This document shows positions 9,117-19,241 of a stretch of 60,000 nt of DNA, piece by piece. The notes under the pieces are model-generated. The model saw only the letters and a list, made by a program, of their open reading frames with translations. It searched no databases and was not told where the DNA came from. Each line of letters opens with the position of its first letter. Within the stretch, counting starts at the first letter, position 1. A program made the translations under genes and the position numbers. The stretch comes from Strigamia acuminata. Lineage: Eukaryota; Arthropoda; Chilopoda; Geophilomorpha; Linotaeniidae. The stretch is taken from contig OX442314.1 in assembly GCA_949358305.1 (NCBI GenBank), positions 42,232,581 through 42,292,580 on the forward strand. Reading direction: 5' to 3'.

Positions 9117-10559
9117 GTCGGGAATTGTATTTAAACACATGGTATACTTTGTTGTAACCTGGTTTTTGGACAATTTTCGCCGTGGAAGTGCAGCGTTTGG
9201 ATAATTATCGATGCAGATAAGCCTTTTTCGTTAAAATATACGAATTTAAGCAGTTGAAAACTGCCAGAACACGAAGATTTGTTCTACACGCTTTGGATCA
9301 GGTTTTGTGGAAATCCAAGATGGCGCCGCGCATTGGATAAGTGCAAAGACAGTTTTTTGGAGCGTTTTTCGGAACTTTTGCCCAATTGTGAGTGTTGTCA
9401 AGTGATTGTAACTGTTATTTACACCAGTGCAAGGTGTGTTCAGTGCATTTATACAGGTTTTTCGGCGGAGATCGTTAATACGTTTATTTCCACTGCATTT
9501 AGATTTTATTTCGGGAAAATTTGCAATTAGTTGGTGCACGATTACTTGATAACCGTCCAACTGTCGCTGCTGGTTCCACAGTGTTAGCGGGCAGGGGGTT
9601 TGGGAAGGGCGGGGGAGGGGGGGTTCAGGGGGGGCAGAGCCCCTCTTGAATAAGAAAGGTAAAACTAAGATAGAAGAACAAAGGTACGATAAATCGCGCG
9701 ATTACTTGACAACCACCCAATTGTCGCCGCGATGAGTTGGCCACGCGATTACTTTTCACGCGATGACTTGGTCGCCCGATGACTTGACCGCACGATGAGT
9801 TGTCCGCGCGATGACTTAGCAGCGATGAATAGTCGCGCGATGAGATATCGGGCGATGAATAGTCGTGGATTCGTAAATATAATACAAGAGTTGAAGTCAC
9901 TAATTTGACATGGTTTACTGTTTGTGAGGAACATGAAGCAAACTGGTTGAGAAGTTACTGTTCTTGAGGCTGTTAGTTCCACAATGTTTGGATGCTACAA
10001 TAGATGACATTGTTATTGTAATTTCTTTAATAATATTTTTATATTTACTTTTTTCAAAACTGACAAGCTTTCAGCTAAGTTATGTGCAATGTGACTACTG
10101 CAGGACTCTTGCAGGTGTCTTGCTGCAGTCACATTAAAAACATTATGAAAGTAAAATTCCCAAACCTAAATTTAGATTGCTATCAGACTTGAATGTGACT
10201 GATAAGATGTCAGTTAGTTGGTAATAACTTCCATCAAAGCATTCCACCAATTGAGTCATCTCTACCTTTTCTTTTTCTAGATTTAGAAGTAAATTTAACA
10301 GTTTTTATAATACAATTTCTAAAATCAATAACATTTGTAACTTCTTCATGGCAAAACTTTTTTAAAATAGATGTATACTTATTGTCTGACATATAATTAT
10401 AACGTATTTTTCCAATTACAGTAACAGCTCCAGTTTTACATGGATTTAAACATTTTTGATATTGAAACAAACTAGAAAAACTTAACTGAAATAATGGACT
10501 CGTTGATGGTTTACATGTTGTATTAACTTGCATAAAGAGGTGACTTTTATTAGCAATGT

Positions 10560-10774
10560 TGTTGAGTCTTTTATATATTCTCAGTCCATTTTGGGACCCA
10601 AACATAAATAAGCAACTACACTCTCAGATTTCGTTTTAGTCGACTGTGTTTATTATATTACATCTCTATGGTAACCAAAATACATGCATCATTTCTAAGT
10701 AACAATTCAAAAGTAAATGCTCAACAATTTATCAAGTTTACAATCAATCAATTAGTTTCAATCAAAACACTACA
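10560..10774 (-). repeat. 3' LTR of the TRIM-like element
   Basis: 215 bp. Read on the minus strand it begins TGTAGTG and ends CTCAACA, and it contains AATAAA. It is nearly identical to 13,200-13,414. Confidence 0.88.
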
Positions 10775-11364
10775 TTCCTCCCCACTTTATAAATTCTGTA
10801 AATTCACATTTGCTATTTTTCTTTGAATAAAATAATAACTCTTATATGCTACTTGTCTTGACTACTTTCTCTTTCTGGTAGTAACCTTGTTTGGCGGTGG
10901 GACTGGTGTCGTCCCTAATCGCTGGGCCGCCGCGCGCGCGTCATCTTGTGTCCCTCGCTCTGGGTCTGCTATCGCCGAGTTCTCATCATCGACGTCTCGC
11001 CTTGGCACCAAGGTGATCATATCCGCTACTCTTAATCCTTTTTTTTGCTGTTCTGACATGCTGCAGAATCTCCTCGCGAGCCGGAATCAATTTGGCCTCA
11101 TCGTCTTCGCTCTCCTCCCCCGATGAGTCCTCCTTGTAGACCGGCTCCGCGTTCCGTGTCCTTCTTGTTTGTATCACCTGTGGGGTCAACGGGTGCTCCC
11201 CCAACACTGGAAGACGAGGTACGTTCCCCTGTAATGCTGCGCGAATAAATGGTGGCGTCCTTCCCAGTGACATCCTGAGCTCGGACTCTCTCCTTGTCCT
11301 ATCTGCCAACGTCGTCGGGGTCGGCAAAAGTTCTGCTGACGGTCCAGGCAGCGGTTCTTGTTCT

Positions 11365-12996
11365 CAGGGCCGTCTTTACACTTTTTGCCGCCCTGGGCTA
11401 ATGAAAATCAGGCGCCCCCCCCTTAAAATAATTTAAAAAAGATTCATTGAAACTTTTACATCTATATTATTTTATTATTAATTTTTAACAAGTAAGTTAT
11501 TTTTTTACAATTTCAAACAAAGGATATGAATACAATCAATTAATAAACTTTCTTCTACATTTTTTTTTCTGCAAAATCATTTATCACTGCATTTAGATCA
11601 ATAGAATCCAATATTTCAGATTCAATTGCTAAAATGCTTAAATTGTTCAGTTTACACTGTCCTAACAAAGATCGGAGATAATTTTTTGTCCTTTTTAAAA
11701 CAGAAAAAGATCTCTCTCCTGAACAATTAGTGCAAGCAATTGTTAAGAAAATTCTTAATGCAGTAACTACATTTGGAAAGGTAGATTCAATATTTGAAAT
11801 TTGAAGTGTTCTTAGACAAAGCCCTGCTTTTGAGGAGAGTTTATCATCAGTTATTACATTAACATGTTTAAAGTGAAAAAGTTCTTCAACTATATTTTCC
11901 TCTAAATCATTGGGATATACATTGTACAGAACAGTAGCTTTTTTTTAAATCACGTCTTCATCCAATTGTTTTAAATTAAGTAATACATTAAATGTTGAAA
12001 AAATATTGTCATACGCACACTTTCTTTTTTGAATTTCTGCTAAGAGCTTATCAATAATAACACACGGTAATATGTATTGATCCGAAAATGTTCATCTTTT
12101 TGGAAATTTGTGTCCATTGATGTTGACCTATTTTCGTCTTCGTCAAACTGTCTTTTCCTTTTGATTTTTCTTTTTGATTGATACTCGTCACACCCAGATA
12201 ATTCAATTCCTTTAACTTTATAATATTTAAAGACATCCATATTGCGCTTTTCTTGTAAATAACTTTCCAATGAGCTGTACAAAGAGACTATAGTGTCAAC
12301 ATCAATGTCCACCTTTTGTAGGGATGTATTAGTTTTATTCATTTCATTGTTTGAAAAATATTATTCCAAAATGTAAGCATCAAAGCAGTCTCCAATAAAT
12401 TTAATTGTTTTTCCAATCCTTTTGCTTCCAATTTGGCACAAGGTTTTTGTGTAGGATTGACAGATATGTCATTTAGTGCATTTTTAAAATATTCATAACC
12501 ATTAACTATACCATTTACAGCTTCAGCCGCCATTACACTATTGTTGCGCCCATAGCGCATTATGCTGGCAGAAAATGACAATTATTTTTGCTGAAATTGT
12601 ATTTTATTTGTTTGTGTGTAATTGGCTAATTGTATTTACGTCATACGAACGTATGACGTATTCCCGACATATATAAACTGTACTTTGACTTGTAATAAAT
12701 CACTTGTTAGTTAATCATTGAACTGATCAGTCATTCATTCGTCATTCCTGATAACACAGTTTGTGTAATATGTGTATACTGTATATTTATGTTTACACGT
12801 TGAGACTCTTTATAGGAGGCGCCAGCGTCCTACTGCACCCAGCGCCCTTCTGTGCCAGGCACCCTTCTGTTCTGTAACAGACACCCATGCCCACAGATCC
12901 TCTAATCTGTGCCCATACCTTTCTGAACCCGGCGCCCCTCTGAGCCCGGTGCCCCTGGGCTGCAGCCCAGTTAGCCCAATGGTAAAGGTGGCCCTG
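11365..12996. mobile_element. hAT element (1,632 bp) inside the TRIM-like element
   Basis: The termini are cagggccgtctttacac and, inverted, cagggccacctttacc. A perfect 8-bp duplication cttgttct occurs at 11,357-11,364 and 12,997-13,004. It contains a decayed transposase on the minus strand. Confidence 0.9.
11555..12581 (-). pseudogene. hAT transposase (ZMYM1-like / hATC dimerisation type)
   Basis: Minus-strand reading follows the usual order of this animal hAT subgroup. The N-part has LNDISVNPTQK, EAKGLEKQLNLLETALML and FWNNIF. After a frame change near 12,340 come DIDVDTIVSLYSSLESYLQ and a basic stretch. The C-terminal hATC region, in pieces between 12,040 and 11,555, includes IACTNCSGERSFSVLKRTK and YLRSLLGQCKLNNLSILAIE. 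At least one frameshift and one stop (near 11,945) disable it, and the N-terminal BED/DUF4371 part is missing. It would have catalysed cut-and-paste transposition of the surrounding element. Confidence 0.75.
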
Positions 12997-13199
12997 CTTG
13001 TTCTTCTTGCACTTCCACGGGCTCTTTTCGTGGCTGCTCCACTGTCTGTTGAACCGCCGCTTCTGGGACCGCTGGCAACACTTGCGCCGGTACGGCTGGA
13101 AAAATAGGTACGTTAACTGGAGCCCCATTATTACCTGGTGGCGCCAATCCTCGCCAAACAACTGCTGGTTGTTGTAACTCCTCCCATCGTGGATACCAG

Positions 13200-13414
13200 T
13201 GTTGAGTCCTTTATATATTCTCAGTCCATTTTGGGACCCAAACATAAATAAGCAACTACACTCTCAGATTTCGTTTTAGTCGACTGTGTTTATTATATTA
13301 CATCTCTATGGTAACCAAAATATATGCATCATTTCTAAGTAACAATTCAAAAGTGAATGCTCAACAATTTATCAAGTTTACAATCAATCAATTAGTTTCA
13401 ATCAAAACACTACA
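13200..13414 (-). repeat. 5' LTR of the TRIM-like element
   Basis: Nearly identical to 10,560-10,774, with only a few substitutions visible. It is followed on its inner side by the primer-binding candidate tggtatccacgatggg (minus strand). Confidence 0.88.
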
Positions 13415-13705
13415 AATGTGCAAACAAATTTGGTCAGGAATGTATCTAGTTCCGTTAAAAGAAGCGAGTATATTTTTGTTAAACGATTCAAATAGAAAAC
13501 AAGATGTCCAAAATTTCTTACAGTATCAGTAATATGCATCAACTAATGAACATTATATGTACACCACATATTGTTGTATAAAACCATAATTTCACAAACA
13601 AAGCTTATCAATAACTTTTCTGCCTTGTCAACATCTTTTTTTTTTAATTTTTACGCCCAATAACATGTGTATGCTTGTAGAAAACTTTAAAGTGGTCTAG
13701 ATATA

Positions 13706-14462
13706 CAGGGTGGAACAAAAGTCTGGATCCCTACTAAATATTTCTGAAAGTGGTAACAATGCATCTAATACAATGATGGCAAAGTATTAAAGTTGGGTGG
13801 GGCAATCTTTTGGTGACCCGAAATTTGACCTTGGGACGTTCCTTCAAGGTCATTTGAAAATTATCTCGGAGACCGTTAGAGATAGACAAAAATTTCCAAT
13901 TGTAAACTTGTAGACCATCATTTGTTTAGTCTAAAAATGACTAATTCTCAAATCTTTTGTACTAAAAGATTTTAAGAAAATCGCAATTGAAAAAGTAGAC
14001 ACAAGTCCAAGAATAACATGGCCGAAATTTGGAAAAGTGCCAAAAATGTGCTGATTAGATGTAAAATGACCCAAAAAATCGATTCCCCTGGTTGGAATTT
14101 GCATATCTGGCACCGTTGCAGAGATATGGGTAGAAAACTAAATTTTTTTATGACTTTTTCTTTTCAAAACTACTTTTTCAATTGCGATTTTCTTAAAATC
14201 TTTTAGTACAAATGATTTGAGAATTAGTCATTTTTAGACTAAACAAATGATGGTCTACAAGTTTACAATTGGAAATTTTTGTCTATCTCTAACGGTCTCC
14301 GAGATAATTTTCAAATGACCTTGAAGGAACGTCCCAAGGTCAAATTTCGGGTCACCAAAAGATTGCCCCACCCAACATTAATACTTTGCCATCATTGAAT
14401 TAGATGCATTGTTACCACTTTCAGAAATATTTAGTAGGGATCCAGACTTTTGTTCCACCCTG
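13706..14462. mobile_element. Long-arm palindromic MITE (cagggtgg termini, TA target)
   Basis: Arms of about 300 bp are nearly perfect inverted copies, starting cagggtggaacaaaagt and ending in its complement. TA lies on both sides (13,704-13,705 and 14,463-14,464). The short centre has no ORF. This is the mariner-type pattern. Confidence 0.85.
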
Positions 14463-14606
14463 TATATGGTGCAATGAAAAGAAAGGTTTAAAACTCACTA
14501 GCTTTCCAATGCACAATTTGTGGAAGCGATCTAACAGTTCTAGGAAGTTCATGAGGAACTGTTGCTGCGGCTAATATATCATCAATTTTATTTGGTTTGA
14601 TATCCT

Positions 14607-14790
14607 TGAATTTAAAACGTCCAAATGGAGTGATGAACGTGGTGAGAAGTTGCGATTTTTCGTCTACAAGTAGTTCACATTGCCAAAGTCCGTGGTTTGC
14701 GTCCAATTTTGAAAAATATTTCGCAGTTCCTAAACGTCTAAATAAATTTTCCGTGTTTGGCATTGGAAAGATTTCTCGCTTAATATAGAC
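14607..14790 (-). pseudogene. Older gypsy RT fragment, downstream half
   Basis: The peptide contains KREIFPMPNTENLFRRLG, AKYFSKLDANHG (RT motif with the first catalytic Asp) and TTFITPFGRFKF, as in K02A2.6-type Ty3/gypsy polymerases. It stops at 14,606, where CACTA sequence begins. Its upstream half lies 14 kb away at 28,828-29,100, because the large retrotransposon inserted between codons of this gene. Confidence 0.8.
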
Positions 14791-15789
14791 TGTCGCGCTC
14801 AGGTCTGTCTGTCGCTAACTCGTGGTATGAGTCACTCTCCAATCTCGCAATACCGCTTTACTCAAGCGGTTACCCAAATAATGTGAAACGGCAAACAATG
14901 TAAAATGGTAAATATAATAAATGTATTTATTATATGGGAATTTACAGTTAAAAGGGATAAAATATGTAAAGGAATAAAGGTAAAAGGTAAGGTGTGTGAA
15001 GTTGGCGGGAAACTGGTCGAGGTCGTCCTTTGTTGGCGCTCTGGATCCAAGATGGCGTCCGCGTGGCAACGTGGTGTCGTCTTGGGCCGGCGTGGCAATG
15101 AATGGCGTCCTCGTCTCACGTTTCTCGTTCGGTCCTTCGGGCTCACGCTGGTCGGGCGCGAGTGAATGCCTAGTTAAAGGGCTTACTTCTGGTCTGTTGT
15201 CTAGGTTTAGGGTTTTGTGTAGGTGTCCGGCGATCACACAGCGGCGGACGCTTGGTGGTTCCCGGCGATACACACAGCGGCGGGAACGCTCGTCGTGGTT
15301 ACTACAATTTAGGCTTGTGCGACCGTTTGTCTGCACAACTCGCTAAATTGGAGTAGGTTTACTATTTCTAGCTGGCTTGCTAAAATAGTGTGGTAATCTT
15401 GTTTCGCAGGTTACTCTGCGGAGGTTAACACAAATCAATCGTACTCACGTTGGAAGTCCCTTGTCCTAGGTCACTCCTGAAGTCTTTGTACTTAGGCTTG
15501 ATCGTTTTAGGACGTTTGGCTTTTACGTGTATCTTGGTTGATTTTTGTGTTGGTTCTGCCCGCTCAGTGCAAGGCAGATTCCTTTGCACAAAGCGGGGGG
15601 TGACAGGTGACTAAAGCCACCCAATGGTGGAGAAGATGAATCTCCCCCACTCCCCCAGGGCAGACGCCCGTCCATTGACTGGATGTCAATGCTCTGAGGG
15701 AAGGGAGGCGCGCGTGCGACTCCCCCTCTTTACCCGTATGTAGGCCACGAGAGAAACTCTTTGTGCCCCACCCCAGTCGGGTCACCACA
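14791..15789 (-). repeat. 3' LTR (999 bp)
   Basis: Read on the minus strand it begins TGTGGTGACCCGAC and ends GAGCGCGACA. An AATAAA-type signal lies near 14,924-14,931 on the minus strand. Its open frames are identical to those in the other LTR and are not genes. Confidence 0.95.
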
Positions 15790-15806
15790 CGTCCCCCTCC
15801 CAGCTC
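15790..15806 (-). other. Polypurine tract
   Basis: Minus strand GAGCTGGGAGGGGGACG abuts the 3' LTR. This is the expected plus-strand primer site. Confidence 0.75.
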
Positions 15807-16388
15807 TGACCGCGCGTGTTCGGAGCGATCAATCCTTCTTGCTGGGACCCGACGCTGGATCCATCGCCTGGGCGAAACTCACTCCAGGGACGTGTAGGAA
15901 TACACATCAGATTCAACAAAATACGCAGTGGAAACCTCGATATAAACGTTTGATGCGCGTGTCCTATCCGTGGAGAACGTTGGGCGGCGTGCGCGGTTCG
16001 GCTGTCCAACGATGCTGCGTATGCCCGACGTGGCGTTCATTAAAGTTCGCAACGTGCGACGTATCTCGACAAATTAAATGAAAAATGTAACGATAACAAT
16101 TAAATAAAGTACTCACGTGTGATAATAGTCTTATTATCACACATAATCCCAGATGTTATTCTGTCCTGTTGTGTTGTTTTCACAAAACTGTCCAAATGAA
16201 TGTAGTTGGGATTAGGTGATGTTGAAAACGCACAATTCACTGGTTCTAAAAGTAGGTGAAGTTCATAAGAATAAGCCTATCTTGATGAATATGTAATTAG
16301 GTGAAAATTGTAAAGAAAGACACCATGTAGTCTCTTGAAAATCATAAACCAGAGTGAAGTTTTATTCACATGATGTCATATAACGTAT
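15807..16388. other. ORF3 3' non-coding region with a 41-bp duplication
   Basis: A 41-bp stretch (acgctggatccatcgcctgg...) occurs at 15,852-15,892 and again at 16,445-16,485 inside the ORF3 C-terminal codons. It brackets about 550 bp of AT-rich sequence. A perfect 11-bp hairpin (gtgtgataata / tattatcacac, loop gtct) lies at 16,117-16,142. An AATAAA signal on the minus strand lies near 16,357. Confidence 0.7.
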
Positions 16389-19241
16389 TTACATAGAACA
16401 AATCATACACTTAATTCGCCAATTATTACACAAAGAAATAATCAACGCTGGATCCATCGCCTGGGCGAAACTCACTCCAGGGACGGGCGGCTCAGCGCCG
16501 GGCGGCACAACGCCGGGCGGCAAAACCAGATCTCCAACCAAGGCGGAAGACTGGTCGCGGGGGTCCTCGTGCTCCGAAATAAAGCACAATTCGTGGCCGC
16601 CGGCTGGCTCGTACGGGGCACGTCTCCTCTCATGCAGCCAAACCCGCGGAATGAACGCCGAAAACCCGGAATTGGTGTGCCGGATCGCGTTCGCCTCCGC
16701 GGCTGTTCGGGGTGCACGATGGGCCCTCAGCAAACGCTGATGGAGGATCAAATCGGTGGTCTGGCGCACCTGGTTGTGTAGCCAAACAAATACCGATTTC
16801 CCCTTGTCTCTCTGCGCGAGGATGAATTTTCGCGTCGCTGTCGTCATCGACAGTTGAGAGAACTCGTCGCATAACTTCTCATAGTAGTTTGTCTGAAGCT
16901 TCGCCGCTTTCGCTGGCTTGGCGCTCTTCGAAACTACCGCCTGCTGGACAGTCTCTTCCCGCGCTTGTTGGGCTGCGGGAGGCGTCAGGCTCTGGCGGGA
17001 GGCGGACATCGTCGGCGGCGTCCGACACAGCAGGCGTCTCGGCTTACCCGCCGCATTTGATAGGACGGGTGTCTGTGGTGCCGCCGCGGGTGGCATCGGC
17101 GGCGGAGGTGGAGTTGGGGTTCCACGTGAAGCAGTCGAAGAGGCGGCGTCGCTTTCCATCGGCTCTTCACTCGTGACCATCATCGCGCACGGCTGCGTTG
17201 ATGGTGTCGGCGCCCACGTGGTAACGGCGTGGCGGAAGGCCATGCTCCGCAACTTGTACCCCTCCCATTCGGGGTTCACCACGTCCCGGGTCAGCTCGAA
17301 TCGAGTCATCGCCGGGTTGGGGAGAATGGCGCTCCATTCCCCAACAAGTGCACGAGGTATCTGTACACCTTCTCGGTCTACGACGGACCAGCAGGCCATC
17401 GCCTGTCGCCCGACCCCAAAGAGCGAAGGGGTTAACAGCTGGACCATGATTTCGGTCAAGGCCAGCTGCAGACGACGGCGGTTTACTGGATTGCTGCGGT
17501 CGGAATCTGCAGCGAACGCACGCGAGTGGTGCCGCATCATCGAGATCCCCCACTCGATAAAATGACGCTGCGTGACGTCGGCGCCCTGCAAAGCAGCGGC
17601 GGCGGCTCTCGGGTCTTCCATCACAAACGAGAAGGCTAAGAGCTCTTCAATCGATGGATTGGCTGCTTCTCGCGCTAGCCTCGCGTTTTCATCACGCTGT
17701 TCATACCACATCGCTGTGCGGTCGTGTCTCGCCGAGCTCGGGTAATATTCTCCGAATCGGGCGTTATGGCATTCCCGCGCAATACTCTGGTGCACGGGCA
17801 ACATCACGGAGTCGTCGACGGCCAAGTCCGGCGTAGTGCTCGAACCTGGCATCGGCGGCGGCGGCGGAGGCTGCGTCGGCGGCGGCAGCGTCAATGACTG
17901 CTGTGCCGGCAGTGGCTGCGACGCCGATGGCTGCGTCGGCAACAGCAACGTCAAAGACTGTTGTGCTGGCGGCGGCAGCGTCGCTTGCGCCTCAGTCGTC
18001 GTGACTTGAGGCGCCGGGGCGGGCGTAACGGCGCTCGTCGGCGAAACGACGGCCGTGGGTCGCGAATTGACATATTCGCTTAACCACCGTGCCACTTCGT
18101 GTGGAATCACGGTACCATCCTCGACGATGCCCATCTTGCGGGCGAACTGCATCGCGGGGTCGAAACGCGACAATTTCTTGCGTTTCATCTGAGTGATGAT
18201 CTCGCGAAGGTCCCGCGTGTGTGGCGCTAGGACGCGACGCTCCCCGGAAGATCTGCCACTCGACTTCGATCGTGCTTCTCTCGCCTCCTTCGCTTCTATT
18301 GCTTTGAGAGCGTGTTCGGGAAGGGCAATTCCCCGCGCCTCGCAGCGAGCGAAATACCGCTCTTTGCGGTCTTGTTTCCGCTGCTCACGATGAGTCAGCG
18401 GGCGTCTGCCGGCACGGGGACGAGAGACTCGCTCTTCGTCGCCCGAAATCCAGACTTCTCGAGTCTCTTTACCGTCTTTCATCTGACGGTTGACAAACAC
18501 CCTTGGTCTGGTGTAATTCGCGGAGTCGCGCGGTGGCTGCGCTGACGTTCCCGCTCCATCGTTTACGGTCGAGTGCCTTTCGACGCACTGTTTCTTCGAC
18601 CGGCCCGGGGAGCGCGATTCGCTGTCCCCGGTTCCCTTGGAGCGCTTGCGCTTCCTTGGGAAATTATATTTGGGGCCGAGAATTCCCAAATAATGTAACT
18701 GCCACATTTCGGCTTGTGACGTGAGAATCCCCATTCTCGGTCGCCACTGTGGCGTAACTTCTCCCTGCCGAATCTGCTCGCACCACAGGTGTATATCGGC
18801 GGTGCTCATTCCGTCGTCTTGCAGGATACGCTCTGCAACCGCCGGCGCAGTGTCGATTAGCTGCTGGCGGTAGTGATTATACACTTCTTCGCGGGCCTCC
18901 TCGGTCTCGGCTGCTTGCCACGCGAACAACACATGTTCCTCCACTGGCCTGCCGGAGTATTGGCTCGACAGGGCCGAGTGGAAGATTGGTGACTTCGGGT
19001 CATCGCTGCAAGCGAGCTCTGTAGCGACAACCGCTCGAACCGACTCCGGAAACGCGTCCAGGAGTGTACAATCGTTAACCCAACGCTTGGCGAGGGCGCG
19101 CGAAAATAATACGCGCAGGCGGTATGGATTCGCATCATCGCCAAAGCAGCGGCGCAGAAAATCGGGCAGTACGCCTCGATAAATGCCCGCTCGCACTATG
19201 CATGCGGGGCTGAGCGCTCCCCACGTGTTTCGGAGCTCCAT
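16389..19241 (-). CDS. ORF3: 950-aa non-envelope protein in the env position
   Basis: I do not recognise the family. The ATG at 19,241 follows a CAG acceptor-like site and is the first ATG of the frame. Residues 1 to about 190 form a domain shared with the element at 49-50 kb (the shared motif is HLWCEQIRQG...WRPRMGILTSQ...LHYLG). A basic, NLS-like region follows (RKRKRSKG, then RPLTHREQRKQDRKERYF), then long Pro/Gln-rich linkers (about 400-480 and 690-750). A helical middle domain is near 490-680 and a compact C-terminal domain (LCDEFSQLSMTTATRKFILA) near 780-900. There is no signal peptide, no hydrophobic segment long enough for a membrane and no furin-like site, so it is not an envelope. 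A nuclear or nucleic-acid-binding accessory role is inference. The last 18 residues after MDPALI come from sequence beyond a 41-bp duplication, so the original C-terminus may differ. Confidence 0.85.
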   Translation of the reverse strand: MELRNTWGALSPACIVRAGIYRGVLPDFLRRCFGDDANPYRLRVLFSRALAKRWVNDCTLLDAFPESVRAVVATELACSDDPKSPIFHSALSSQYSGRPVEEHVLFAWQAAETEEAREEVYNHYRQQLIDTAPAVAERILQDDGMSTADIHLWCEQIRQGEVTPQWRPRMGILTSQAEMWQLHYLGILGPKYNFPRKRKRSKGTGDSESRSPGRSKKQCVERHSTVNDGAGTSAQPPRDSANYTRPRVFVNRQMKDGKETREVWISGDEERVSRPRAGRRPLTHREQRKQDRKERYFARCEARGIALPEHALKAIEAKEAREARSKSSGRSSGERRVLAPHTRDLREIITQMKRKKLSRFDPAMQFARKMGIVEDGTVIPHEVARWLSEYVNSRPTAVVSPTSAVTPAPAPQVTTTEAQATLPPPAQQSLTLLLPTQPSASQPLPAQQSLTLPPPTQPPPPPPMPGSSTTPDLAVDDSVMLPVHQSIARECHNARFGEYYPSSARHDRTAMWYEQRDENARLAREAANPSIEELLAFSFVMEDPRAAAAALQGADVTQRHFIEWGISMMRHHSRAFAADSDRSNPVNRRRLQLALTEIMVQLLTPSLFGVGRQAMACWSVVDREGVQIPRALVGEWSAILPNPAMTRFELTRDVVNPEWEGYKLRSMAFRHAVTTWAPTPSTQPCAMMVTSEEPMESDAASSTASRGTPTPPPPPMPPAAAPQTPVLSNAAGKPRRLLCRTPPTMSASRQSLTPPAAQQAREETVQQAVVSKSAKPAKAAKLQTNYYEKLCDEFSQLSMTTATRKFILAQRDKGKSVFVWLHNQVRQTTDLILHQRLLRAHRAPRTAAEANAIRHTNSGFSAFIPRVWLHERRRAPYEPAGGHELCFISEHEDPRDQSSALVGDLVLPPGVVPPGAEPPVPGVSFAQAMDPALIISLCNNWRIKCMICSM

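Larger units (their letters stand above)
8188..9872. mobile_element. MULE-like foldback element with tandem-repeat inverted termini
   Basis: The left terminus (ggtacggcgactattcat) and right terminus (atgaatagtcgtggattc) are inverted. Both continue inward as arrays of a 16-bp motif around tcatcgcgcggccaa. The flanks gtaaatatg (8,179-8,187) and gtaaatata (9,873-9,881) form a 9-bp TSD with one mismatch, as for Mutator-like elements. A second inverted pair lies inside (about 8,494-8,516 with 9,537-9,571). Two smaller MITEs are nested. The 9,120-9,540 interior shows no recognisable gene. G-rich runs lie at 9,590-9,640. Confidence 0.65.
10862..13190 (-). pseudogene. gag-like ORF of the TRIM-like element, interrupted
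   Basis: The reading frame starts just inside the 5' LTR (a WEELQQPAVVWRG-like stretch), is proline/glutamate-rich, and is cut at 12,997-13,004 by the hAT element. It resumes at 11,356 with ADRTRRESELRMSLG and continues through an acidic segment (EDSSGEESEDDE). At a run of eight A near 11,050 the coding frame changes. The second part (GLRVADMITLVPRR to the lysine-rich end at 10,862) is open in the other frame, so it carries either a mutation or a slippage site. There is no zinc knuckle and no homology I recognise. Without insertions it would be roughly 230 residues. Confidence 0.5.
10560..13414 (-). mobile_element. Small LTR retroelement (TRIM-like), with a hAT element inside
   Basis: Two 215-bp direct LTRs bound it, and a perfect 5-bp TSD aatgt sits at 10,555-10,559 and 13,415-13,419. 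Without the nested hAT insert the element is only about 1.2 kb. Reading on the minus strand: 5' LTR (13,414-13,200), a TGGTATCC-type primer-binding candidate one base inside, a short ORF, a purine-rich tract (agtggggaggaa) and the 3' LTR (10,774-10,560). There is no protease, RT or integrase, so it must have been mobilised in trans. Confidence 0.85.
10143..14606 (-). pseudogene. CACTA/EnSpm-like transposase remnant (copy 2), shattered by nested insertions
   Basis: On the minus strand the order is as follows. The core block PRTVRSLPQIVHWKASE lies at 14,606-14,488. A MITE follows at 14,462-13,706. Host sequence 13,705-13,415 contains WTSCFLFESFN and FNGTRYIPDQI, a layout like the domain that follows tnp2 cores. 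Next come an LTR element (13,414-10,560) and host sequence 10,559-10,143 with the basic C-terminal part. When the LTR element and one aatgt are ignored, the flanking frame is continuous. Copy 1 of the core (4,196-4,548) lacks the MITE; relative to it about 29 bp are missing at the MITE site. The remnant's 5' end is fused at 14,606 to a gypsy RT fragment. It encodes nothing functional. Confidence 0.6.

Noticed and set aside
12772-13245. 150-codon minus frame running from the LTR into the hAT element
   Set aside because: It crosses the LTR end and the hAT terminus, so it is an accidental fusion frame.
14488-14763. 91-aa fusion of RT and transposase as a chimeric gene
   Set aside because: Joins two fossils at 14,606; both sides are broken and it has no independent start.
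14815-15346. ORFs of 86-173 codons inside the LTRs (also 27,853-28,384)
   Set aside because: Identical in both LTRs because the LTRs are copies; overlapping on both strands, no motifs.
16918-17565. 215-codon plus-strand ORF opposite ORF3
   Set aside because: A shadow frame of GC-rich ORF3 coding sequence, with no recognisable domain.
16389-19241. Retroviral-type envelope for ORF3
   Set aside because: No signal peptide, transmembrane segment or cleavage motif; composition is basic and Pro-rich.
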